From Desulfolinea sp050305405 (lineage in GTDB: Bacteria; Chloroflexota; Anaerolineae; Anaerolineales; Villigracilaceae): a stretch of DNA of 64,000 nt. Shown in pieces: positions 49,490 through 58,064 of the stretch (the first letter of the stretch is position 1; every line of letters starts with the position of its first letter). Location of the stretch: contig JBNLFG010000018.1 in the NCBI GenBank assembly GCA_050305405.1, positions 1-64,000 of the forward strand. Direction: 5' to 3'. Position numbers and translations under genes: made by a program. A model generated the notes under the pieces. It did not search any database, had not been told where the DNA came from, and worked only from the letters and a program-made list of their open reading frames with translations.

Positions 49490-51043
49490 TTCAAGCAAAC
49501 AAAAATCATCTTTCCCCTCAGCCTGTTTTTGGCAGGTCTTTTTGCGCTCTTTGAAAAGGGTGCCTATCTTTTTAGTTTCCTTCCCGCTGTTTTGATCTTC
49601 TTTCTCGGCATCAGCGCCCTCTATCAACTTTGGGATTGGGCAGGCAAACCCCGCCCACTATTGTGGATGCTCTCGCTTGCGCTGCTCTTGCGTTTGGCAG
49701 CGGCAGTGGCTTTTTATGTTTATTTGCCAATCAACGGCTATCCCGATAGTGAACAGCAGCAATCAGGCTACGTTTTCTTCGACGCTTTTCGGCGTGACAC
49801 TGAAGCCTGGCAACTTGCTGAAAGTGACCAGCCCCTTATCAGCGCCTTTAGCAAAGATTACAGCACCGATCAATACGGTGGCTTGCTGGCATTCAGTGCA
49901 GGCGTTTACCGCGTTCTTTCGCCCGATGCTCATCGCCCCTTGCTCATCGCCTTAATTGGTGCGCTCGTTGCAACACTCGGTATTCCCTTCTTTTGGTTGG
50001 CAGCCAAAGCCCTTGGTGGCGAAAAGCTCGCCCTCTCTGCTACGTGGATATTTGCGCTTTATCCCGAAAGTATCCTCGTTGGTAGTTCACAGATGCGTGA
50101 GCCCTTTCTCATCACCTTCGTCGCGTTGGCGTTGTGGGCGGTGATAACGTGGTTGCAAGACCGCCAAGATCGCGCAGTGCAGATCGGCATGGCGGTTGCG
50201 CTCATTGGGATGTTGCTCGTCTCGCCTGCGATGGTGCTCGTGACGTTAATCTTTCTCGGCGTATACACCTTGCTTCAGCGCGAAGATACCAAACTTTCTC
50301 CAAAGGCCATCGTCGCCTTTGTTGTCGTTCTCATTCTTTCCCTCTTCCTGCTCTCATCCGCGCTTGGGCAAACCAAGCTCAATGCCAATAATCCTCTCGG
50401 TGTGATCGTCGAGTGGACTCAGCGCGCCATTCTTTGGGATGTTTATCAGCTCGAACGCGGTTCGGGCTGGGTACAGAAACTTTTTAGCGAAATGCCCCAA
50501 TCCCTGCACCTGCCCTTTGTTGCGGGGTATGGGATGGCGCAACCCGTTTTGCCCGCCGCCTTCGTTGAGCCGACCACACAGGTTTGGCATATTTTGGCGA
50601 TCTTCCGCGCGGTGGGATGGTATGCCCTTGTGCCGCTGCTGCTCTATGGACTTTTTACCCTCCCCAAAGCGGATTCTGCCCTCACGCGCCGCGTCTGGAC
50701 GTGGTTTGGGCTGGGTAGCTGGTTCTGGATCATTTTCGCAGCCCTGCGCGCCGGTGGCGATCAATGGGACAACCCTCGCTACCGTGTGATCTTCATTGCT
50801 TTACAAGCCCTTTTCGCTGGCTGGGCGTGGACCCAGCATCGTGCAGGAAAAAATGCCTGGCTGCCGCGCATTTTAATGGTAGAAGCTATTTTTCTGGCAT
50901 TCTTTACCCACTGGTACGCAAGCCGATATTACGTCCGTTTCGGTACTTTATCCTTCGGGGCAATGGTGACGTGGATATTGATTCTGTCTGCAATCGTGAT
51001 TGTGGGTGGCATTATCCGTGATCGTAGGAAGAGCATCGCTTGA
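49487..51043 (+). CDS. GT-C-like membrane glycosyltransferase
   Basis: A 518-residue protein from GTG 49487 (TTG at 49469 is the alternative) with about eleven TM helices. First loop: YLPINGYPDSEQQQSGYVFF, with DAFRRDTEAWQLA after it; then PFFWLAAKALGGEKLALSAT and FALYPESILVGSSQMREPFL, typical of PMT_2-like proteins. Sugar and acceptor unknown. It precedes the promoter of the GDP-mannose dehydratase operon. Confidence 0.75.
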   Translation: MFKQTKIIFPLSLFLAGLFALFEKGAYLFSFLPAVLIFFLGISALYQLWDWAGKPRPLLWMLSLALLLRLAAAVAFYVYLPINGYPDSEQQQSGYVFFDAFRRDTEAWQLAESDQPLISAFSKDYSTDQYGGLLAFSAGVYRVLSPDAHRPLLIALIGALVATLGIPFFWLAAKALGGEKLALSATWIFALYPESILVGSSQMREPFLITFVALALWAVITWLQDRQDRAVQIGMAVALIGMLLVSPAMVLVTLIFLGVYTLLQREDTKLSPKAIVAFVVVLILSLFLLSSALGQTKLNANNPLGVIVEWTQRAILWDVYQLERGSGWVQKLFSEMPQSLHLPFVAGYGMAQPVLPAAFVEPTTQVWHILAIFRAVGWYALVPLLLYGLFTLPKADSALTRRVWTWFGLGSWFWIIFAALRAGGDQWDNPRYRVIFIALQALFAGWAWTQHRAGKNAWLPRILMVEAIFLAFFTHWYASRYYVRFGTLSFGAMVTWILILSAIVIVGGIIRDRRKSIA

Positions 51044-51067
51044 CATGCTTGGGGGAGAACGTATAAT
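51040..51067 (+). promoter_or_regulatory. strong promoter for the glycan operon
   Basis: A consensus TTGACA (51040-51045), 16 bp, then a consensus TATAAT (51062-51067). The leader of about 26 nt carries AAGGAGA before the gmd ATG. Confidence 0.85.
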
Positions 51068-51099
51068 GTTTCCGCTTAAACTGAAATCAAGGAGATAAA

Positions 51100-52059
51100 A
51101 TGACAACCGCACTAATTACCGGAATTACCGGACAAGATGGTTCATATCTGGCTGAGTTGTTACTCGAAAAAGGCTATGATGTGATTGGTATGGCGCGCCG
51201 TTCCAGCACTGTGAATTACGAACGGATTGACCATATCCTGGATAAGATTACCCTTATTCAGGGCGATTTGCACGATCAAGGTTCGCTTTTGGGAATTCTG
51301 GAAGAGCATAAACCGAACGAAGTTTATAACTTGGCGGCGCAGTCTTTTGTGCCTGCTTCCTGGAACCAAGCTGTCTTGACCGCTGAAGTGACTGCTTTAG
51401 GCGTTACGCGGATGCTTGAGGCAATTCGCCTTTTTGATCGTTCAATCAAGTTTTATCAGGCTTCAAGTAGTGAGATGTTCGGCAAGGTCATGGAAGTGCC
51501 GCAAAAGGAAAGTACGCCTTTTTACCCACGCAGCCCTTACGGTGTAGCAAAGGTTTATGGGCATTGGATTACGATTAATTATCGTGAGTCCTATGATATT
51601 TTTGCGACATCGGGCATTCTTTTTAACCATGAAAGTCCGCGACGTGGCATGGAATTTGTGACTCGAAAAATCTCGAATGCTGTCGCCCGTATCAAATTGG
51701 GGATGCAAGATGAGTTGCGTTTGGGTAATTTGGATTCCCGCCGTGACTGGGGCTACGCTGGCGACTATGTCGAAGCGATGTGGTTGATGCTCCAGCAGGA
51801 GAAGCCCGACAACTATGTGATTGGCACTGGCGAAACCTATGCCGTGCGCGAGTTTTGTGAACATGCCTTTGGTTATGTCGATCTGGACTACAATGATTAC
51901 GTGGTTGTTGATCCAAAATTCTACCGTCCAGCGGAAGTGGATTTGCTGATTTCTGATCCCAGCAAGGCGCGCGAAGAGCTTGGCTGGGAACGGAAAGTTA
52001 GCTTCAAAGGGCTTGTCGAAATGATGGTGCAAGCCGATCTGGAAAGACTGAGTAAATAA
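51100..52059 (+). CDS. gmd: GDP-mannose 4,6-dehydratase
   Basis: A 319-residue extended SDR enzyme giving GDP-4-keto-6-deoxymannose. NAD(P) site ITGITGQDGSYLAELLLEKG at 7-26; catalytic YGVAK (Tyr-x-x-x-Lys) near 147 and SSSEMFG near 122; GNLDSRRDWGYAGDYVEAMW near 205 is typical. No fucose synthase or rmd reductase follows, so the next step must be encoded elsewhere. First gene of a same-strand run to 61775. Confidence 0.94.
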   Translation: MTTALITGITGQDGSYLAELLLEKGYDVIGMARRSSTVNYERIDHILDKITLIQGDLHDQGSLLGILEEHKPNEVYNLAAQSFVPASWNQAVLTAEVTALGVTRMLEAIRLFDRSIKFYQASSSEMFGKVMEVPQKESTPFYPRSPYGVAKVYGHWITINYRESYDIFATSGILFNHESPRRGMEFVTRKISNAVARIKLGMQDELRLGNLDSRRDWGYAGDYVEAMWLMLQQEKPDNYVIGTGETYAVREFCEHAFGYVDLDYNDYVVVDPKFYRPAEVDLLISDPSKAREELGWERKVSFKGLVEMMVQADLERLSK

Positions 52060-53021
52060 TGAAACCTTATCTCTCTCTCGTCATCCCTGTTTACAATGAG
52101 GAAGAAACCTTGGCCTTGCTTTTCGATGCCCTTTATGCGGTGTTGAAACCTTTACCGCATTCTTGGGAAGTGATCTTGGTGAACGATGGGAGCGGAGATA
52201 AGAGCTTTGAAGTTTTGAAAGAATTTGCCGCGAAAGATACCGAGCATATTCGCGTGGTATCTTTCCGGCGTAATTTTGGACAAACAGCCGCGATTGCGGC
52301 GGGGATCGACAACGCCCAGGGTGAAGTGATTGTGTTGATGGATGCCGATCTGCAAAACGACCCTGCCGACATCCCCATGCTGTTGGAAAAGTTGGACGAG
52401 GGTTACGATGTGGTCAGCGGCTGGCGCAAAGATCGCAAAGACAATGCCATTACGCGCACCCTCCCCTCACGCATCGCCAACGGCTTGATCTCCAAAGTGA
52501 CCGGCGTTCACCTGCACGATTACGGTTGCACGCTCAAAGCCTATCGCCGCGAGGTGATTACCGGCTTTCGTCTTTATGGCGAGATGCACCGCTTTATCCC
52601 GGTCTTTGCTCACTCGGTTGGGGCGAAAATATTGGAAGTCCCCGTTCGCCATCACGCCCGTCGTTTTGGGGTTGCCAAGTATGGTTTGGAGCGAACTCTC
52701 AAAGTTGTCCTCGATCTCTTTACCGTTAAATTCCTGATGACCTATGCCGCCAAGCCAATCTATCTCTTCGGCGGGACAGGCATTGGGCTGATCGGCGCCA
52801 GCACACTTTTGTTGCTCTTCCTTTTCATTCGGCGCGTCTTCTACCAAATCTCTGTGCTTGGCTCGCCCCTTTTTCAAATGAGCGCCATGTTCTTCATTTT
52901 GGGCTTCCAATCCATCCTGATGGGCTTGATCGCTGAGTTACAGGTGCGTACTTATCACGAATCCCAGCATAAGCCGACCTATACGGTGCGCGAGACGCTC
53001 AATATTTCGGAAGAAAAATGA
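52059..53021 (+). CDS. GT2 glycosyltransferase, polyprenol-phosphate-sugar synthase type
   Basis: A 320-residue protein of the DPM1/GtrB kind. GT-A motifs: LVIPVYNEEETLALL, VILVNDGSGDKS, the metal-binding MDADLQNDP and the HDYGCTLKAYRREV acceptor region. Two C-terminal TM segments (about 235-265 and 280-305). It would load a sugar onto polyprenyl phosphate, the donor used by GT-C enzymes. Start shares one base with the gmd stop. Confidence 0.92.
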   Translation: MKPYLSLVIPVYNEEETLALLFDALYAVLKPLPHSWEVILVNDGSGDKSFEVLKEFAAKDTEHIRVVSFRRNFGQTAAIAAGIDNAQGEVIVLMDADLQNDPADIPMLLEKLDEGYDVVSGWRKDRKDNAITRTLPSRIANGLISKVTGVHLHDYGCTLKAYRREVITGFRLYGEMHRFIPVFAHSVGAKILEVPVRHHARRFGVAKYGLERTLKVVLDLFTVKFLMTYAAKPIYLFGGTGIGLIGASTLLLLFLFIRRVFYQISVLGSPLFQMSAMFFILGFQSILMGLIAELQVRTYHESQHKPTYTVRETLNISEEK

Positions 53022-53944
53022 GTATTTGGCTTCGTAAAAATCAACAACAAAAACTCAAGGGGCTGGGCAGTCTGGTCGCGCTTGGCTCCTTGTTTTTTTT
53101 GCTTAAGCAACAAAGCTGGAGTGAGATTTTTGATGCGGTTCAACAAGTAACTTGGCTGCGTTTCTTGTTTGCGGTAGGACTACTCTTTCTCTCACGTTTT
53201 TTTACGATTGGGCGTTGGTATGTTCTCTTGCGCACAGGTGGAGTGAACATTAGTTTAGCAGAAGCATCGTCCATTACGTTTACTGGCTTATTCGCGTCCA
53301 ATTTTTTGCCATCTACTGTCGGTGGCGACTTGGTGCGTATCGGCGGAGTACTTCAGTTTGGGCATGATAGGTCTGTCAGCACGGCCTCTGTCTTGGTAGA
53401 TCGGCTGGTCGGTATGTTTGGCATGACGATGGTGTTGCCTATAGGTTTGCTGTCTTTTTCGCGCTGGTATCTTGCCCCCCCCGAACTTGCTTTTGGCGCT
53501 TTTAGCCTATCTCCTTTTATCGATAAATTAAGCAACGCTTTTAAAAAGTTTTTTAACGCTTTTAAGATTTGGTTGAAAAAACCCTTTAGCCTATTCGTCT
53601 CTTTGCTTTTCACATGGGGACACATGCTTTGTCTCTTTGGGGCATTGAGGGTCATGGTAGTAGGCTTGGATGAAGGTGTTTTCTTTTGGGAATTGGCTGG
53701 GATCTGGAGTTTGGCGTATTTTGTGACCTTAATTCCGATCTCGGTAAATGGCTATGGTTTGCAGGAACTTTCGCTCACGTACTTGTTGTCAAATGTTGGA
53801 GGCATGTCTCTAACGCACAGTTTAGTGATTGCGCTCTTAATTCGCATTGTTTTTGTAATCGCCAGTTTGCCGGGCGCTTTCTTTTTGTCGTCTATTTTGG
53901 CGTCCATCCGTTCGGATAAGGAACTTTATGAAGAAGCGATTTAA
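53018..53944 (+). CDS. UPF0104/AglD-like membrane protein, copy 1
   Basis: A 308-residue protein with about seven TM helices of the LPG-synthase TM / UPF0104 family. Motifs: FTGLFASNFLPSTVGGDLVRI, VLVDRLVGMFGM and IPISVNGYGLQELSLTYLL. Related proteins are proposed to move or modify polyprenyl or lipid intermediates. Overlaps the GT2 gene by ATGA and the next gene by 17 bp. Confidence 0.85.
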   Translation: MSIWLRKNQQQKLKGLGSLVALGSLFFLLKQQSWSEIFDAVQQVTWLRFLFAVGLLFLSRFFTIGRWYVLLRTGGVNISLAEASSITFTGLFASNFLPSTVGGDLVRIGGVLQFGHDRSVSTASVLVDRLVGMFGMTMVLPIGLLSFSRWYLAPPELAFGAFSLSPFIDKLSNAFKKFFNAFKIWLKKPFSLFVSLLFTWGHMLCLFGALRVMVVGLDEGVFFWELAGIWSLAYFVTLIPISVNGYGLQELSLTYLLSNVGGMSLTHSLVIALLIRIVFVIASLPGAFFLSSILASIRSDKELYEEAI

Positions 53945-55904
53945 GTCGATCAGTTTCTTACAGGCTATTTTAATCCTGAGCGGAGTGATCGCTCTTTTCG
54001 CCTTGAATGAAACCTGGGGCTATATGCGCGCCGAAGGATATATACTTTGGCAGTCCAATCGTTCGCTTTTACTGCTCGCCTATTTGCTGAATAGCTTTGG
54101 AATCTATGCGTTGGTTGCCTGGAATCCAGACGCTCAGCTTGCACGAATAGTAGATAAATTCACCCCAACGAAAGCCTGGGAAGTTTTTAGTGGATTTCTC
54201 TTTCTCAGTGCTATTCTTCTGCCTGCACTTGTTATTGCTCTGGATAATACGCATTTTTTCCTCCCCGGATATTCTCTCGTGTGGTTGGCTTTGTGGTTGG
54301 CAATCATCGCATCTGTGTTTCTTTCGCTCAGTTTTGGGCTACGTCTCGAGACTTTTTTTGCACTAACCCTACTCTCGATGGCTTTTGTCGCTCGCCTTGA
54401 AGTTTGGTCTACTTTTATCTCAACCTATCCTTTCTCGTTGGGTTGGTCAGAAGCGAGCCGCTATTATTACGCATCTCTCTTTTATTCCGAACGTATCTAT
54501 GGGGAAAGTTTCAACTGGACTTTTTTGCATCCTACGCGCTATTTATTGCAATCTATTCCATTTCTCTTTGGGCAGGTTCCACTTTGGGTACACCGCGCTT
54601 GGCAGGTTTTCCTCTGGCTCTCCCTGACTTTGAGCACTAGCTTTGCTTTTGCCTGGCGTTTGTCGCGTCGAAAAAGAAAATTGCTGATTCCCTTGGCGCT
54701 CTGGTTTTTCATCTTTATGCTGCAGGGGGCAGTCTATTATCATCTTCAAGCTGCTGTGCTGATTGTTTTGCTTGGCACGAGAAGAAATTATTTCAAGCGC
54801 ACCAGCATTGCGCTTTTCTTTGCCTCCTTGTGGGCAGGCATCAGCCGCGTGAATTGGATTCCTGTCCCTGCGATGTTGACGATATTTCTCTTCTTGCTGG
54901 AAGAACCTGTCTCCGCCTATAAAAATCTTTGGGAGTATTTAAAAAAGCCCGTCGTGTGGACTTTTCTTGGCATCGGGACGGCATTTGCCTCACAAAGTAT
55001 CTACGTTTTTGTATCAGGAAATTCTGACAATATAGCATCTTTCGGTTCGAGTTTTACCTCATCGTTGCTCTGGTATCGTTTATTGCCGAATGCAACCTAC
55101 AGACCGGGTGTTTTCCTTGCCACACTTTTTATCTCGTTTCCGAGTTTGGGGTTGCTTCCTGCGTGGTTGCGCGGAAAACGTCAATCGTTGCATTGGATAC
55201 GTCATCTGGGACTATGGGCGATTTTACTTGTGCTGCTGCTCGGCGGGTTGGTCGTTAGTACTAAAATCGGTGGTGGGGCCGATCTGCATAATATGGATGC
55301 CTTCATCGTTATTTTAGGTGTTTGGGCGGGATATGTCTTCATTGAGGGGATTAGCGGTGAAATACCTGAGGCCGAGCGTCCTGTTCAGCGCGCCGAGCCA
55401 ATTTGGGTCGCGTTCGCTATCCTGATTCCCTTTTGGTTGTCGATGACGGCTATGAAAACCATCCCGGAATATGATCTCGATAGAGGCTCTAGAAATCTTG
55501 ATGCGATTCAAGAGTATGTTGCGGATGCCAAGCAAAGCGACGGTGAAGTGCTCTTCATTTCCCAACGTCATCTGCTTTCGTTGGGTATGGTGGAAGATGT
55601 TGCGCTAGAGCCGGATTATGAGGTGGTTGAACTTATGGAGATGGCGATGTCCGGCAACACGCTTTATTTGAATAATTTTTACGACGATCTTTTCAACCAG
55701 CGCTTTGCGCTGATTATTGCCTCGCCGCAATTTGTGAATTTGAAAGAGAGTGGTGAAGCTTTCGCCGAAGAAAATAACGCTTGGGCGCTGAAGGTTAGCG
55801 AACCGTTATTGTGCACCTATCGTCCAATTGAAACGATGAAACGCTCGGGAATTGTGCTTTTTGTGCCGCGCAACGAAATCAAAGCGGAATGTGACCCACG
55901 ATGA
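53928..55904 (+). CDS. large GT-C-like membrane protein, copy 1
   Basis: A 658-residue protein with about fourteen TM helices. Loop PFSLGWSEASRYYYASLF and the motif GGGADLHNMDAFIVIL near 445, then a soluble C-terminal domain of about 140 residues (VLFISQRHLLSLGMVEDVAL). Paralogue of the 58065-60161 product, which has GGGNNLHNMDMF at the matching place. Probably a lipid-linked sugar transferase. No characterised relative recalled. Confidence 0.72.
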   Translation: MKKRFKSISFLQAILILSGVIALFALNETWGYMRAEGYILWQSNRSLLLLAYLLNSFGIYALVAWNPDAQLARIVDKFTPTKAWEVFSGFLFLSAILLPALVIALDNTHFFLPGYSLVWLALWLAIIASVFLSLSFGLRLETFFALTLLSMAFVARLEVWSTFISTYPFSLGWSEASRYYYASLFYSERIYGESFNWTFLHPTRYLLQSIPFLFGQVPLWVHRAWQVFLWLSLTLSTSFAFAWRLSRRKRKLLIPLALWFFIFMLQGAVYYHLQAAVLIVLLGTRRNYFKRTSIALFFASLWAGISRVNWIPVPAMLTIFLFLLEEPVSAYKNLWEYLKKPVVWTFLGIGTAFASQSIYVFVSGNSDNIASFGSSFTSSLLWYRLLPNATYRPGVFLATLFISFPSLGLLPAWLRGKRQSLHWIRHLGLWAILLVLLLGGLVVSTKIGGGADLHNMDAFIVILGVWAGYVFIEGISGEIPEAERPVQRAEPIWVAFAILIPFWLSMTAMKTIPEYDLDRGSRNLDAIQEYVADAKQSDGEVLFISQRHLLSLGMVEDVALEPDYEVVELMEMAMSGNTLYLNNFYDDLFNQRFALIIASPQFVNLKESGEAFAEENNAWALKVSEPLLCTYRPIETMKRSGIVLFVPRNEIKAECDPR

Positions 55905-57016
55905 AAATTTTAGTGCTGATTTACGAATATCCACCGGTTGGCGGCGGTGGTGGGCAAGTTGCGCTTGATATTGCCAGCGGTTTGACGAAGCGCGGACATG
56001 AGATCGTGCTGCTGACTTCACATTTTGGCGATCTGCCCAAAGACGAATTTGTGGATGGGATGCGAATCATCCGCGTACCCTCCTTGCGACATGAAGCCTT
56101 CCGTGCCAGTTTTCTCTCGATGGCGGCGTATATCATCTCTGGATTTTGGGCTTGTTTCCGTTTGTTGAAAGATTGGCGCCCCGACGTGATCCACGTTCAC
56201 TTTGCGGTACCGAGCGGGGTGCTGGCTTGGGCTTTTTCCCGTCTAACAAAAATTCCCTATTTGCTGACCGCGCATCTTGGCGACGTGCCAGGCGGTGCAC
56301 CTGAAAAAACCGACAAATGGTTCCGTTGGATATTCCCCCTCACGCACCGCATCTGGCGTGATGCCAGAAATGTGGTCGCAGTGAGTGAATTTACGCGCGG
56401 TCTGGCATTAAATCATTATGATGTTGATATTAAAGTCATCCACAATGGTGTCGAATTGGATAAACTCGCGCCAAATGAGATTGTTGTCAACACACCGCCG
56501 CGCATTGTCTTTGCTGGGCGTTTTACCGAACAGAAAAATCCCCTTCAAATTGTGCGTACCCTCGCGGAAGTGAAAGACCTTCCCTGGGAAGCCGTCCTGA
56601 TTGGTGACGGTCATCTCGGCGAAGCCATCAAATCCGAAGTGCACGCACATGGCATGGATGAGCGCTTTCTCTTCCCCGGCTGGATCACGCCTGCCGAAGT
56701 GCAGGATTGGATGAAAAAGAGCGATATTCTTTTTATGCCCTCATTATCCGAGGGGCTGCCAGTGGTTGGCGTGCAGTCGGTTGCTGCGGGATTAGCGATG
56801 CTGGTTAGTAATATCGGCGGCTTTGTCGATCTGGTAGATGATGGCGACAATGGTTTTTTTGTTGATAACGTTGAAGCCTACGCAGAGAATTTGCGTACTC
56901 TCCTGTCGTCGCCTGAAACGTTGACGCAAATGCGTCAGGCTAGTGTCGCCAAATCGCAATTTTTTGCGCTTGGTTTTATCGTCGGGCAGTATGAAGATTT
57001 GCTGAACAAGCATTAG
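55901..57016 (+). CDS. GT4 family glycosyltransferase
   Basis: A 371-residue GT-B enzyme. N-terminal YEYPPVGGGGGQVALDIASGL, the GPGTP-like VHFAVPSGVLAW, and the C-terminal nucleotide-sugar motif FMPSLSEGLPVVGVQSVAAG (E-x7-E) near 275-294. Cytosolic addition of a sugar to a lipid-linked glycan is likely. ATGA overlap with the preceding gene. Confidence 0.92.
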   Translation: MKILVLIYEYPPVGGGGGQVALDIASGLTKRGHEIVLLTSHFGDLPKDEFVDGMRIIRVPSLRHEAFRASFLSMAAYIISGFWACFRLLKDWRPDVIHVHFAVPSGVLAWAFSRLTKIPYLLTAHLGDVPGGAPEKTDKWFRWIFPLTHRIWRDARNVVAVSEFTRGLALNHYDVDIKVIHNGVELDKLAPNEIVVNTPPRIVFAGRFTEQKNPLQIVRTLAEVKDLPWEAVLIGDGHLGEAIKSEVHAHGMDERFLFPGWITPAEVQDWMKKSDILFMPSLSEGLPVVGVQSVAAGLAMLVSNIGGFVDLVDDGDNGFFVDNVEAYAENLRTLLSSPETLTQMRQASVAKSQFFALGFIVGQYEDLLNKH

Positions 57017-57024
57017 CACATGCT

Positions 57025-58026
57025 ATGACGATAAACTTGAAAAAAGATTTTTTCAACTCAAAACTTTGGAATCTGATAAAGATTATTTTCGCGTTTGCAC
57101 TATTTGCCTATGTGCTCTTGCAGACCGACTATGAGCAGCTTATTGCGCTGAAAGATCGTTTTTCGTGGAGCTGGCTTGGGGTTACATTTATAGCTTCCCT
57201 ATTGATGTTGGCAATTAAGACTTATCAATACTATGTCTTTATCGGACGTAGGCTTGACTATTTTCACTTGCTGGAAATCGTTATCATCCAAAATCTGTTA
57301 ATGAATTTCGTTGCCACAGCCGCTGGGATAGCCTCATACCTGACGATGCTCGGGGTCGAAGAAGATGTTCGTCTGGGGAAAGCAACCGAATCTTTTGTTT
57401 TAGTGAAAATCGGCGATGTGATCGCAGTTCTGGTTTATTTGTTGCTTTCAATATTGTTTATCAAACCCTTACCGGAAGGGGCATTGCCTATTATGATAGT
57501 CGTTGCTCTGGTTGCCTTATTCTTTTTACTTGCTTTATTCGGTTCGCTCTTTTTACGCGATAAATTTTTGGCTGCATTGAAGACGCTAATAAAAATTTTC
57601 AAACTTGAGAAGATAAGTCTTGTCAAAAAAATGCTTGGCTATTTTGAAAAACTGGTTGCCTATCCGCGTAATGAAATATTGCGCACCATTGGACAGGCAA
57701 GTCTGATCTCGCTTGCCTATATGGGGATGACAATGATCTGGGGGTATGCTCGTTTTCAAAGCTTCTCGCTTCAGCTGGATTTTTTCGTGGTGGTTTTTGT
57801 GCTCTCTTTGCTGCAATTTGCCTCATGGGTGCCGATCTATATTTTCGGTGGTCTGGGCCTTTCAGAGGGGATGTGGATGTATTTGTTAGGTCTATTCTCC
57901 AGCCAGGGCGCGAGCTTGGCGGCCACCTTGATCGGAATACGTATGCTTAACTATTTACTCAACACACTCACAAGTTTGTATTTACCGTTGCACACTGCTT
58001 TTCGTCGCTCTTCTGCTGTACAATAG
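57025..58026 (+). CDS. UPF0104/AglD-like membrane protein, copy 2
   Basis: A 333-residue protein of the same family as 53018-53944, with about eight TM helices. Matching motifs: NLLMNFVATAAGIASYLTML, SFVLVKIGDVIAVLVYLLLS and WVPIYIFGGLGLSEGMWMYL. It is followed by a GT-C-like gene, as copy 1 is. Confidence 0.82.
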   Translation: MTINLKKDFFNSKLWNLIKIIFAFALFAYVLLQTDYEQLIALKDRFSWSWLGVTFIASLLMLAIKTYQYYVFIGRRLDYFHLLEIVIIQNLLMNFVATAAGIASYLTMLGVEEDVRLGKATESFVLVKIGDVIAVLVYLLLSILFIKPLPEGALPIMIVVALVALFFLLALFGSLFLRDKFLAALKTLIKIFKLEKISLVKKMLGYFEKLVAYPRNEILRTIGQASLISLAYMGMTMIWGYARFQSFSLQLDFFVVVFVLSLLQFASWVPIYIFGGLGLSEGMWMYLLGLFSSQGASLAATLIGIRMLNYLLNTLTSLYLPLHTAFRRSSAVQ

Positions 58027-58064
58027 AGCCAGTCAGTCGTCCCTTCTCAATTAAGTACTCGTTT